Positions 1-5,991 of a stretch of DNA of 6,496 nucleotides are shown here, piece by piece. Source of the stretch: JBFKMV01 sp041629655. GTDB taxonomy: Bacteria > Acidobacteriota > Polarisedimenticolia > Polarisedimenticolales > Polarisedimenticolaceae. Made by a program: the position numbers and the translations under genes. Under the pieces are notes generated by a model. The model was not told where the DNA came from, did not search any database, and was given only the letters and a program-made list of their open reading frames with translations. Location: positions 1 through 6,496 of the forward strand of contig JBFKMV010000227.1 in the NCBI GenBank assembly GCA_041629655.1, written 5' to 3'. Positions within the stretch are counted from its first letter, which is position 1, and the number at the start of each line of letters is the position of its first letter.

Positions 1-55
1 GCCAGAGCACGGCTCGGCATCGTGGAAGAACCGTGCCAACTCGAATCACGCTGGC
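1..55. other. Nested inverted repeats at left edge, no gene supported
   Basis: GCACGG (7-12) is complementary to CCGTGC (31-36), and GCCAG (1-5) to CTGGC (51-55), so a nested stem structure could form in either strand's transcript. One plus-strand frame stays open from base 1 to a TGA at 142-144, but about a third of its codons end in A or T, unlike the real genes here, so I do not call it a gene tail. The remaining sequence to about 178 shows no coding signature, repeat or RNA gene I recognise. The structure could be the end of an RNA gene or a hairpin after a gene outside the window. Confidence 0.2.
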
Positions 56-178
56 AAGGTGCGTTCGCGCCGGGCTCTGTCCGCCAACGGTCAGCTCCGC
101 GACCGCAGTCGGACGCGAGCGGGCCCAACCCTGAGCCGAGGTGACCGCAACACTCTGCGCACCACCATGGCGGTCGAC

Positions 179-207
179 TTGCACGGGCCCGGCGATCCCG
201 CTACATT
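179..207 (+). promoter_or_regulatory. Probable sigma-70-type promoter of the tRNA gene
   Basis: TTGCAC (179-184, three of six matches to the -35 consensus) and TACATT (202-207, four of six to the -10 consensus) are separated by exactly 17 bases. Transcription would start near 214, about ten bases before the tRNA 5' end. The bases just after the -10 box (ACCGCC) are GC-rich, as in discriminators of stringently controlled stable-RNA promoters. Position relative to the tRNA is the strongest argument; the boxes themselves are imperfect. Confidence 0.5.
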
Positions 208-224
208 ACCGCCCTTCCGAGCAT

Positions 225-301
225 GGCGGCGTAGCTCAGTTGGTGAGAGCGAGGGACTCATAACCCCTAGGTCCGTGGTTCGAATCCACGCGCCGCTACC
301 A
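225..301 (+). tRNA. tRNA-Met (anticodon CAT), probably elongator
   Basis: A full 77-base cloverleaf can be folded, including an encoded CCA end (299-301). The acceptor stem is 225-231 with 291-297 (six Watson-Crick pairs plus a G1-U72 wobble). The D stem is GCTC/GAGC (234-237, 247-250). The anticodon stem is 252-256 with 264-268, with loop CTCATAA and anticodon CAT at 259-261. The T stem is CGTGG/CCACG with loop TTCGAAT (279-285) and the discriminator is A298. The C11-G24 pair and lack of three consecutive G-C pairs beside the anticodon loop argue against the initiator. A tRNA-Ile read through lysidine at C34 also carries CAT and cannot be excluded. The closing pair of the anticodon stem is an A31-C39 mismatch. 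The gene is convergent with the receptor gene ending at 342. Confidence 0.93.
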
Positions 302-331
302 CCACCCCGCGGCGGTTCGCTCGTCGGTTCC

Positions 332-383
332 GGTGGCCGCCCTACGGGCCACCCGCGCGCCGCGGCTCCGCTCCCGGCGCGCG
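332..383. terminator. Two abutting GC-rich hairpins between convergent tRNA and receptor gene
   Basis: GGTGGCC (332-338) pairs with GGCCACC (347-353) around an eight-base loop, and directly next to it CGCGCGCCG (354-362) pairs perfectly with CGGCGCGCG (375-383) around a twelve-base loop. The pair begins about 30 bases after the tRNA end and covers the last codons and the stop of the convergent receptor gene, a natural place for a bidirectional transcription barrier. No T-run follows on either strand, so a classical intrinsic terminator is not shown; a Rho-assisted or RNA-end-stabilising role is equally possible. Confidence 0.4.
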
Positions 384-2567
384 CCCGGATGTGCTGCCGA
401 ACCTTCCGGCCAGCGTCAGCCCGATGCTGCGTCCGGAGGCCGGCGGCGCGTCCTCGTCGGCGCTGGCCGGGTAGGCGCGATCGAGCAGGTTGGCCACGAA
501 CAGCCGCAGCTCGAGACCGCTCCCGAGCGGCCACCCGGCCGAGGCGTCGAGCACGGCGTGACCCGGCGTGGCCCGCTCGGTGCTTCCCGGATCGTCGTCG
601 CGCGCAACGCCGGTCAGGTCGAGCCGCCACCACGGGGCGCCGATCCGGTAGCGGCGCAACGACACCGTGAGGCGCTCCGCCGGAACGTCGTTGGCGTCCG
701 CCGCGCCGTCGTCGTCCTTCACCTCGCCGTCGGACCAGTTGAGCGCGACCCTGAGATCGAGACCGGCCGGCAGCTCGACGTCCGTCTCGAGCTCGAGCCC
801 CTGGAGCTCGACGCGGCCGCGATTGACGAACCGGAACAGCCGGGCGTCGGGATCGACGCGGATGCGGTCGACCAGGTCGTCGATGCGGTAGTGGTAGGCG
901 TAACCGGCGAAGCGTACCGGCCCGACCCGGGTCAGCACGGCCAGGTCGAGCTGATCGCTGGTCTCGGCGACGAGGTCGGGATTGCCCTCGATCGTTCCGC
1001 GCCCGGTGACCCCGGAGAAGTAGCGGTCCGACAGCGTGGGATCCCGGAAGCCCCGCGCGTACTGCAGCGTGGTCGACCACGCCGGCGCCGGGTGCCAGGT
1101 CAACGCCGCGTACCCGGAGAGGCTGCCGTTGGAGGTGGAGCGGTCGCCGAAGCTGCCCCCGCTGCTCTCGGTCTCCACGAGATCGCCGCGCAGCCCCGTC
1201 GACAGCGAGCCCGGCAACCCGGGCAACGGCCACTCCAGCTCGGTGAACAGGCCCCAGTCGATGCGGCGCGCCGAGTCGATCGAGACGTCCTCGTTCAGCA
1301 GCACCCGCGGCCCCCCCGGCGGCGCTTCGTACAGCCGGTCGCGGGCGTGAAGGTTGAACCGGCCGGAAACGTCGACGCCGAACCGCAGCGATCCGGAACC
1401 CGCGGGCCGGGTGCCGACCAGGCGCAGCGACGCGTCGTCGGCCTCGACGTCGGACTGCTCCTCGGGGCGGTCGGTGACCAGCCGGTACGAGCCGGCGAAG
1501 GCGCGCAGCTCGAGGCTCGACAGGCCGCCGAACAGCGGCAGCCCGGCGGCGAGCGTGGCGCGGCCCGAATTCTCGATCGGGTAGACGGTGTCGCTGCCGG
1601 CCTTGCCGACGTCGCGTCCGCGCGCCAGCGAAAGCCCCAGCACGAGCCGGCGACCGCCGGCCGGCACGCGGGCGCGCAGCAGCAACCCGCGACTCCGTGC
1701 GCTGGAATTCACCACCTCGCCCGCCGGCGCGTCGTAGTCGTCCGCCGCGCGGGCGTGGGCCTGCACCAGCACCGCCCCGCGCCCGGCGGGCAGGTTCAGC
1801 TCCAGCGCCGCCGAGCCGCTGTTGTCGCCATGACGCGCCGACAGCTCGTAGCGCCCGGCGAACAACCCGGAGCTCGGCTGCGGGGTGCGCGCGTGGATGA
1901 TGCCGCCCATGGCGTCGGACCCGTAGGCCACCGAGCCCGGCCCGCGAACGATCTCGACGCTCTCGAGGCTGAACGGATCGAGGTAGGTCGCCGAGGGGCC
2001 CGCGCGGCGCTCGGCGGTGACCCGGCCGTCGTCGAGCAGGATCAAGGTCCGCCCGCGGGCCAGCCCGCGCAGCGACGGCACCGCGGTGGTGCCCGAGCCG
2101 ACCTGCTCCGCGCCCGGAACGTCCGTGAGCGCCTCGACCAGCGTCGCCGGCGGCCGCTCGCGGTACTGTTCGGCCGAGAACACCGTCGCCGCGGCGGCGG
2201 GCGTCGCGAAGGTCGCCGGCGCCGTGCCGCTGAGCACGGTGATCTCCTCGCGGGCCGTCGGCTCCAGCACGAAACGACGCGCGCCGGGCCCGTCGAGGGC
2301 GGCGACGCGCAGCACTCCGATCAGCGCGCCCCGCTGATCGAACACCGCCAGGTCGAACGGGGGCGCCGGTTCGGGAATCAGACGGAAGCGCCCCTGGTCG
2401 TCGGCCGTCACCGAGCCGCTGCGGCCGACCACCGAGACCTCGGCGCCGGCCCAGGGGCGTCCCGCGGGGTCGACGAGCTGGAACGGGACGGCGTCGCCGG
2501 CGGCCGCCGGGACGACCGCCGCGGCGATCCAGCAGGCGGCCAGCAATCGGCGGACGTACCGGCGCAT
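342..2567 (-). CDS. TonB-dependent outer-membrane receptor
   Basis: This 741-residue protein is a ligand-gated outer-membrane channel powered by TonB-ExbB-ExbD; its ligand cannot be read from the sequence. Residues 1-24 look like a Sec signal peptide (arginines, hydrophobic core, AAAG before Asp25). Residues about 27-103 resemble a carboxypeptidase-regulatory-like domain. A TonB-box-like EEITVLSG lies at about 107-114, followed by the plug (about 120-230) with LRGLARGRTLILLDDGR and the hallmark VEIVRGPGSVAYGSDAMGG (204-222). The rest is a 22-strand-type barrel, including the family motif GNPDLVAETS. Length is normal. The expected terminal aromatic is Phe723, but 18 more residues rich in Gly, Pro, Arg and Ala follow it. 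The ATG at 2567 gives the signal peptide directly; the same frame stays open farther upstream only inside the aminotransferase gene. The ribosome site is weak (GAGCGAG). It lies 25 bases after the aminotransferase gene, so co-transcription is likely. Confidence 0.93.
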   Translation of the reverse strand: MRRYVRRLLAACWIAAAVVPAAAGDAVPFQLVDPAGRPWAGAEVSVVGRSGSVTADDQGRFRLIPEPAPPFDLAVFDQRGALIGVLRVAALDGPGARRFVLEPTAREEITVLSGTAPATFATPAAAATVFSAEQYRERPPATLVEALTDVPGAEQVGSGTTAVPSLRGLARGRTLILLDDGRVTAERRAGPSATYLDPFSLESVEIVRGPGSVAYGSDAMGGIIHARTPQPSSGLFAGRYELSARHGDNSGSAALELNLPAGRGAVLVQAHARAADDYDAPAGEVVNSSARSRGLLLRARVPAGGRRLVLGLSLARGRDVGKAGSDTVYPIENSGRATLAAGLPLFGGLSSLELRAFAGSYRLVTDRPEEQSDVEADDASLRLVGTRPAGSGSLRFGVDVSGRFNLHARDRLYEAPPGGPRVLLNEDVSIDSARRIDWGLFTELEWPLPGLPGSLSTGLRGDLVETESSGGSFGDRSTSNGSLSGYAALTWHPAPAWSTTLQYARGFRDPTLSDRYFSGVTGRGTIEGNPDLVAETSDQLDLAVLTRVGPVRFAGYAYHYRIDDLVDRIRVDPDARLFRFVNRGRVELQGLELETDVELPAGLDLRVALNWSDGEVKDDDGAADANDVPAERLTVSLRRYRIGAPWWRLDLTGVARDDDPGSTERATPGHAVLDASAGWPLGSGLELRLFVANLLDRAYPASADEDAPPASGRSIGLTLAGRFGSTSGRAPGAEPRRAGGP

Positions 2568-2592
2568 CGTCTCGCTCGTCCGGCGCCGGGCG

Positions 2593-3903
2593 TCAGTCGA
2601 GCTGATCGAGCAGCCGGCGAATACGCGGGAACGCGCCCTCGATGTCCTCGACCGATACCGCGCCCACCGACATCCGGAACCAGCCCGTCTCGTCGGGAAG
2701 TCCGAAGGCCTGGAACGGCACCACGGCCAGGCCGGCGCGGTCGAGCAGCAGCTTGCGCAACGTCTCGTTGGAATCGACCGCCACGCCGTCGACCGAGCGA
2801 CCGATCGCGTCGATGCGCAGCGACAGGTAGATCGCGCCCTGGGGGCTGATGCAGTCCACCGGGTAACCCTCGTCGCGCAGCGCCGAGAACCCGCGGTACA
2901 AGGCGTCCAGGCGCTCGCGGACCCGGGCGCCCATCTCGCGTCCGAAGCTCGACACGGCCTCGGCATCGCGCAGGAACGCGGCCACGGCCACCTGCTCCGG
3001 ACGCGGCGCCCAGGCGCCGACGTGGCCGATCAGGTCCTTCAACCGCGCCGTGACCGGCGGCGGGGCCAGCACCCAGCCGACCCGCAGCCCGGTGCCGGCA
3101 AACGCCTTGGACACCCCGTCGAGCGTGATCACGTACGGGGCCGACTCCGGCACCAGCTCGGTCGGCAGGTGGTGCCGCGCGTCGCCGAACACCAGCGAGC
3201 CGTAGACCTGGTCGTAGAGCAGGAACAGGTGCGGCCGGCCCTCGCGCTCGCGCCGCCGGTTCTCCTCGACCACGGCGACCACGATCGCGCGCAGCCGGTC
3301 CGGGTCGATGACGGTGCCCGTGGGGTTGAGCGGGCTGTTCACGCAGAGCAGCCGGGCCTGGCCCAGGTGGGGCGCCAGCAGCTCCGCGGTGGGCATGAAA
3401 CCGTCCTCGACCCGCGTCGGCACCACGATCCCCTCGGCGGCGGAGATCCAGGTGTAGTGGTTGTTGTTCCACGACGGCACGGGGTAGATCACCTTGTCGC
3501 CGGGGTTCAGCACGACGCGATAGGCGGCGTAGAGGATCGGGCGGGCGCCGCTGGCGATCAGCACGGATTCGAGCGGGTAGCGCACGCCCCACTCGCGGCT
3601 GACGTACTCCACGACCGCCTCGCGCAATGCGAGCACGCCGTCGGACGGCGGATAGTTGGTGTGCCCCTCGGCCAGCGCCCGGTGGATGCCTTCCAGCAGG
3701 ACCCCCGGGATCGGGAAGTACTTCGAGTTGAAGTCGCCGACGGTCAGGTTGCAGACCGGCCGGCCGTCGCGGATCAGCTGGCGGATCTGCGCCGCGATCT
3801 TGAGGATCTCGGAGCCGACCATCCCGCGCGCGCGCTCGGAGAGCGAGCGATCGATCCGGACGGCGTCACCGAAGTCGAGGGACGGGAGAGTTTCCTGTTG
3901 CAT
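2593..3903 (-). CDS. PLP-dependent aminotransferase, class I/II (fold type I)
   Basis: This 436-residue cytoplasmic enzyme should move an amino group between an amino acid and a 2-oxo acid; the substrate is not determined. Family landmarks are in order: NYPPSDGV (83-90), the cofactor-facing SWNNNHY (144-150), NSPLNPTGT (189-197, Asn193 equivalent to aspartate-aminotransferase Asn194), LLYDQVY (228-234, Asp231 bonding the pyridine nitrogen and Tyr234 the PLP oxygen), the Schiff-base lysine in GVSKAFAGTGLRVGW (Lys266, with phosphate-binding Arg274), and Arg410 in FRMSVGAVS, the likely alpha-carboxylate binder. All catalytic residues are present. It is somewhat longer than a typical 390-400-residue aspartate aminotransferase, with about 25 extra N-terminal residues. 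The ATG start has no Shine-Dalgarno sequence, but a TAGAAT box lies six bases upstream. It is the first gene of a likely two-gene operon with the TonB-dependent receptor. I recall similar aminotransferases in environmental Gram-negative phyla, all annotated only by family. Confidence 0.93.
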   Translation of the reverse strand: MQQETLPSLDFGDAVRIDRSLSERARGMVGSEILKIAAQIRQLIRDGRPVCNLTVGDFNSKYFPIPGVLLEGIHRALAEGHTNYPPSDGVLALREAVVEYVSREWGVRYPLESVLIASGARPILYAAYRVVLNPGDKVIYPVPSWNNNHYTWISAAEGIVVPTRVEDGFMPTAELLAPHLGQARLLCVNSPLNPTGTVIDPDRLRAIVVAVVEENRRREREGRPHLFLLYDQVYGSLVFGDARHHLPTELVPESAPYVITLDGVSKAFAGTGLRVGWVLAPPPVTARLKDLIGHVGAWAPRPEQVAVAAFLRDAEAVSSFGREMGARVRERLDALYRGFSALRDEGYPVDCISPQGAIYLSLRIDAIGRSVDGVAVDSNETLRKLLLDRAGLAVVPFQAFGLPDETGWFRMSVGAVSVEDIEGAFPRIRRLLDQLD

Positions 3904-3909
3904 CGCGGG

Positions 3910-3939
3910 ATTCTAGACCGCGGCGGCAGGGTCGCACCA
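3910..3939 (-). promoter_or_regulatory. Putative promoter of the aminotransferase operon, possibly leaderless
   Basis: On the minus strand TAGAAT (3915-3910) matches the -10 consensus at five of six positions. Only six bases separate it from the A of the ATG at 3903, so transcription would begin at or next to the start codon. No purine-rich ribosome site is present. At 18-base spacing the -35 position reads TGGTGC (3939-3934), a poor match to the standard box but sharing TGGT with the putative promoter of the phosphate operon. The arrangement could also be chance, with the true promoter farther upstream in 3920-4020. Confidence 0.4.
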
Positions 3940-3992
3940 GCCCGGCGCGGCGGGATCCGTAACTTCCCCGGGGTCAACGCGAAGCGCGGCAC

Positions 3993-4023
3993 GCGGGCCG
4001 GCGCCGACCCGCAAGCGGGCCGG
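3993..4023. repeat. Direct repeat GCGGGCCGG, two copies
   Basis: The nine bases GCGGGCCGG occur at 3993-4001 and again at 4015-4023, 22 bases apart start to start. Between them CCCGC (4008-4012) can pair with GCGGG of the first copy or, across a loop too short to be stable, of the second, so alternative folds are possible. In DNA this GC-rich, chance recurrence is a real possibility. Confidence 0.4.
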
Positions 4024-4042
4024 GCCGGCCGTTCACGGCCGG
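3993..4042 (-). terminator. GC-rich hairpin cluster after the phosphate operon
   Basis: CCGGCCG (4025-4031) and CGGCCGG (4036-4042) form a perfect seven-pair hairpin with a four-base loop; on the minus strand the loop is TGAA and contains the TGA stop of the PhoU gene. Just downstream a near-perfect 20-base palindrome (3993-4012, one C/A mismatch) gives a second structure. These lie at the end of the transporter-PhoU operon and before the aminotransferase promoter, where termination is expected. No T-run follows, so a Rho-independent terminator is not proven. Confidence 0.4.
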
Positions 4043-4719
4043 GGAGCCGGAATCTCGTCCTCGTCGTAATAGTCGACCTTATGGATCGGCATCACGACGC
4101 TGCTCAGCACGTTGAGCAGGTGGCCGCCGAAGCGCTTGTAGTACCGCGCTCCCAGCACCACCGCCGCGGTCAGGTCGGCTCCGTAGCCCGAACGGGCGAT
4201 CTGCGGCAGCAGCCGGTCGGCGCGCTGCGCCAGGTCCTTGCCCTTGCGGATCAGCGCCAGCGCGCGCTCGCGGTCCGACCGCGCGAACACCTCCGACGAG
4301 GCGCGGAACATCTCCTCGACGCCCGACCGGATCTCCCGCAGCTCGGCCACGACGTCGTCGTCGGGCAGGTCGCCCGTGTAGAAGTCCCTGATCTCGCTGA
4401 GGTTCTTGGCGTAGTCGCCCAGACGCTCGACGTCCTTGACCAGGCTCATCAGCAACAGGCAGTACGGGATGTCGACGCGGTTCGAGCTGACCGACAGGTG
4501 GGCCACCACGCGCTTGCGGATCGAGCGCTCGAGCTTGTTGACCTTGACGTCCGTCTCGTAGATCCGCGTCCGCTCGTCCGGAGCGCCCTTCCGGCTGAAG
4601 AACAGCTCACCCGCGGTCATGCTCATGTCGCAGGTCAGGCCGAGCATGCGGGCGAAGTCCTCGGCCATCACCTGCAACGGGTTACCGGAGCGGAAGATCG
4701 ACAGCAGTTCCTGCAGCAC
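4033..4719 (-). CDS. PhoU-domain protein, partner of the Na/phosphate cotransporter
   Basis: This 228-residue soluble, helical protein is predicted to control phosphate uptake by the adjacent transporter, as PhoU-domain proteins do for phosphate transport systems. The first PhoU repeat is clear: ETDVKVNKLERSI at 55-67 and the metal-site-like KDVERLGDYAKNL at 95-107, matching the family's E-R-x-GD-x-A-x-N signature. The second repeat (about 120-215) has RYYKRFGGHLLNV at 192-204, where the usual Asp is replaced by Gly, so its metal site looks degenerate. The tail VVMPIHKVDYYDEDE (208-222) resembles what I recall from stand-alone PhoU proteins beside Na/Pi transporters. It is near PhoU length (about 220-240). 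The GTG start was chosen because GGAGGT (4730-4725) lies five bases upstream; the frame is open farther up but there overlaps the transporter gene. No signal peptide or membrane segment is seen. It starts 26 bases after the transporter stop. Confidence 0.88.
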   Translation of the reverse strand: MLQELLSIFRSGNPLQVMAEDFARMLGLTCDMSMTAGELFFSRKGAPDERTRIYETDVKVNKLERSIRKRVVAHLSVSSNRVDIPYCLLLMSLVKDVERLGDYAKNLSEIRDFYTGDLPDDDVVAELREIRSGVEEMFRASSEVFARSDRERALALIRKGKDLAQRADRLLPQIARSGYGADLTAAVVLGARYYKRFGGHLLNVLSSVVMPIHKVDYYDEDEIPAPRP

Positions 4720-4724
4720 GGCGC

Positions 4725-4730
4725 ACCTCC
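4725..4730 (-). promoter_or_regulatory. Ribosome binding site fixing the PhoU GTG start
   Basis: On the minus strand GGAGGT lies five bases before the GTG at 4719-4717. It is a near-perfect Shine-Dalgarno sequence and decides the start among several possible codons in the long open frame. Confidence 0.8.
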
Positions 4731-4745
4731 GGACGCGTCGAAACC

Positions 4746-5909
4746 CTAGTTCAAAAACGCGAACAACGCGGGGAGTCCGTAGAACAAGATGATGACATAC
4801 AGCAAGGCCCAGCGCCGCGAGTTGACGGCCAGCCGGGCCATCGCCTCCGCCGCGACCAGGGGTAATCGCCGGATCGCCGGGATCGGGTAGATCAACAGCG
4901 TTCCGGAGAGGTTGAACAGCAGGTGGACCAGCGCCACCACCACCGCGGCGCGGGCGTTGGCACCGGACGCCGCGAGCGAGGCCAGCAGCGCGGTGATCGT
5001 GGTGCCGATATTGGCGCCGAGCGTCACCGGGAAGGCGTGACGCAGCGAGAGGATCCCGGCACCGGCCAGCGGGACCAGGATCGAGGTGGTCACGGAGCTC
5101 GACTGCACCATCACGGTCATGATCGCCCCGACCGCGATCGACAGCAGCGCGCTGCGGCCGAGGAACCGCGTGACGAACACCTCGACCCGGGCCTGCATCG
5201 CCGAGCGCATCGTCTTGACCAGCAGCAGCAGCGCCACGTAGATCAGCGCGCCGCTGACCAGGATCACCACCACGCCCTGCGCGCGGTCGGCTTCGAACAG
5301 CGCCGCAGCCGCCGCCTTGACCGGCTGGAGACAGGTCTTCAGCGCGACCTTCAACGGGCTCTCGTACTCGACGCCGGAAAACCCGACGACCCACGAGGCG
5401 AGCCACTCGGCCGCGCGGCGCAGGAATCCCGTCATCAGCTCCAGCGGCAGCAGCACCGCCACGGCGAGGAAGTTGAAGAAATCGTGACAGGTCGCCACGG
5501 CGAACGCGCGGCGGAACTCCTCGCGGCGGCCCATGTGCGCCAGCGAGACCACCGTGTTGGTGACGGTCGTGCCGATGTTGGCGCCCATGATCATCGGGAT
5601 CGCGTTGGCCACGGGCAGCGGGTTCTCGGGCGCCGCCACCAGGCCGACGATCATCGAGGTCGAGACCGAGGAGCTCTGGACCAGGGTGGTGGCCAGGATC
5701 CCGACCATCAGGCCGATGAAGGGGTTCTCGGTGGCGGAGAAGAAGGCGTCCAGCAGGTCCTTGCCCAGCAGCTTGAACCCGTCGCCCAGCCCGCGCACGC
5801 CGACCAGGAACACGAACAGCAACAGCAGCACCGTCGCCACGCGCCGGGCGACGAGCAACGAGGTGGACGGCGGACCTGCGGACGGTGCGACCGGCGTGGA
5901 TCGCTGCAA
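4746..5909 (-). CDS. Na+/phosphate cotransporter, NptA/SLC34 type
   Basis: This inner-membrane protein (387 residues from the chosen start) is predicted to import inorganic phosphate with sodium. It has the internal duplication of the Na/Pi-cotransporter family: QSSSVSTS (78-85) with GANIGTT (109-115) in the first half, and QSSSVTTS (269-276) with GANIGTT (298-304) in the second. The paired QSSS motifs are the substrate and sodium sites known from SLC34 proteins. Hydrophobic segments are visible at about 24-40, 64-90, 100-122, 138-160, 213-232, 252-268, 272-286, 322-342 and 366-385. Length fits NptA-type transporters (about 380), without the fused C-terminal PhoU domain of longer homologues; that domain is the separate next gene. 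Start: TTG at 5909-5907, because AGGGGGAG lies just upstream. Upstream in-frame TTG (5927) and GTG (5924) add five or six residues but lack a ribosome site. Confidence 0.93.
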   Translation of the reverse strand: MQRSTPVAPSAGPPSTSLLVARRVATVLLLLFVFLVGVRGLGDGFKLLGKDLLDAFFSATENPFIGLMVGILATTLVQSSSVSTSMIVGLVAAPENPLPVANAIPMIMGANIGTTVTNTVVSLAHMGRREEFRRAFAVATCHDFFNFLAVAVLLPLELMTGFLRRAAEWLASWVVGFSGVEYESPLKVALKTCLQPVKAAAAALFEADRAQGVVVILVSGALIYVALLLLVKTMRSAMQARVEVFVTRFLGRSALLSIAVGAIMTVMVQSSSVTTSILVPLAGAGILSLRHAFPVTLGANIGTTITALLASLAASGANARAAVVVALVHLLFNLSGTLLIYPIPAIRRLPLVAAEAMARLAVNSRRWALLYVIILFYGLPALFAFLN

Positions 5910-5913
5910 GGAT

Positions 5914-5921
5914 CTCCCCCT
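5914..5921 (-). promoter_or_regulatory. Ribosome binding site of the cotransporter gene
   Basis: On the minus strand AGGGGGAG (5921-5914) precedes the TTG at 5909 by four bases. It overlaps the codons that would be used by the upstream TTG and GTG starts, supporting the shorter protein. The spacing is a little tight, so the start is likely rather than certain. Confidence 0.5.
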
Positions 5922-5936
5922 CACCAACGGTCGCTC

Positions 5937-5966
5937 ATTCTATGTCGATCGGGGCCGGGATGACCA
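5937..5966 (-). promoter_or_regulatory. Putative promoter of the cotransporter-PhoU operon
   Basis: On the minus strand TGGTCA (5966-5961, four of six matches to the -35 consensus) and TAGAAT (5942-5937, five of six to the -10 consensus) are 18 bases apart. Transcription would start near 5930, leaving a leader of about 20 bases that contains the ribosome site for TTG 5909. The -10 hexamer is identical to that before the aminotransferase. I see no convincing Pho box. Confidence 0.5.
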
Positions 5967-5991
5967 GGGAGCGGATCGTGCGGGGTTGCCG

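Noticed and set aside
225..301. tRNA as an integration site for a mobile element
   Set aside because: No integrase gene and no second copy of the tRNA 3' end is seen in the window.
91..1233. Minus-strand open frame through the receptor gene and across the tRNA
   Set aside because: A frame-shifted shadow of the receptor's 3' half that also reads through the tRNA; no domain seen.
333..2849. Very long plus-strand open frame opposite the receptor and aminotransferase genes
   Set aside because: It is Arg/Ala/Gly/Gln-rich with no domain and lies wholly antisense to two genes with clear family motifs. Such frames arise from strong G/C bias at third positions.
2568..2966. Upstream extension of the receptor reading frame
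   Set aside because: The translation there is a shadow of the aminotransferase C-terminus; the ATG at 2567 gives an immediate signal peptide.
3022..4749. Long plus-strand open frame across the aminotransferase, intergenic gap and PhoU gene
   Set aside because: Low-complexity, Asp/Gln/Val/Arg-rich translation with no recognisable domain; it is antisense to well-supported genes and passes through the hairpin cluster.
4720..5406. Upstream extension of the PhoU reading frame
   Set aside because: It overlaps the cotransporter gene in another frame with shadow-like composition; the GTG at 4719 has a strong ribosome site.
4923..5963. Plus-strand open frame opposite the cotransporter
   Set aside because: His/Asp/Arg/Gln-rich antisense shadow; the minus strand carries paired QSSS and GANIGTT motifs.
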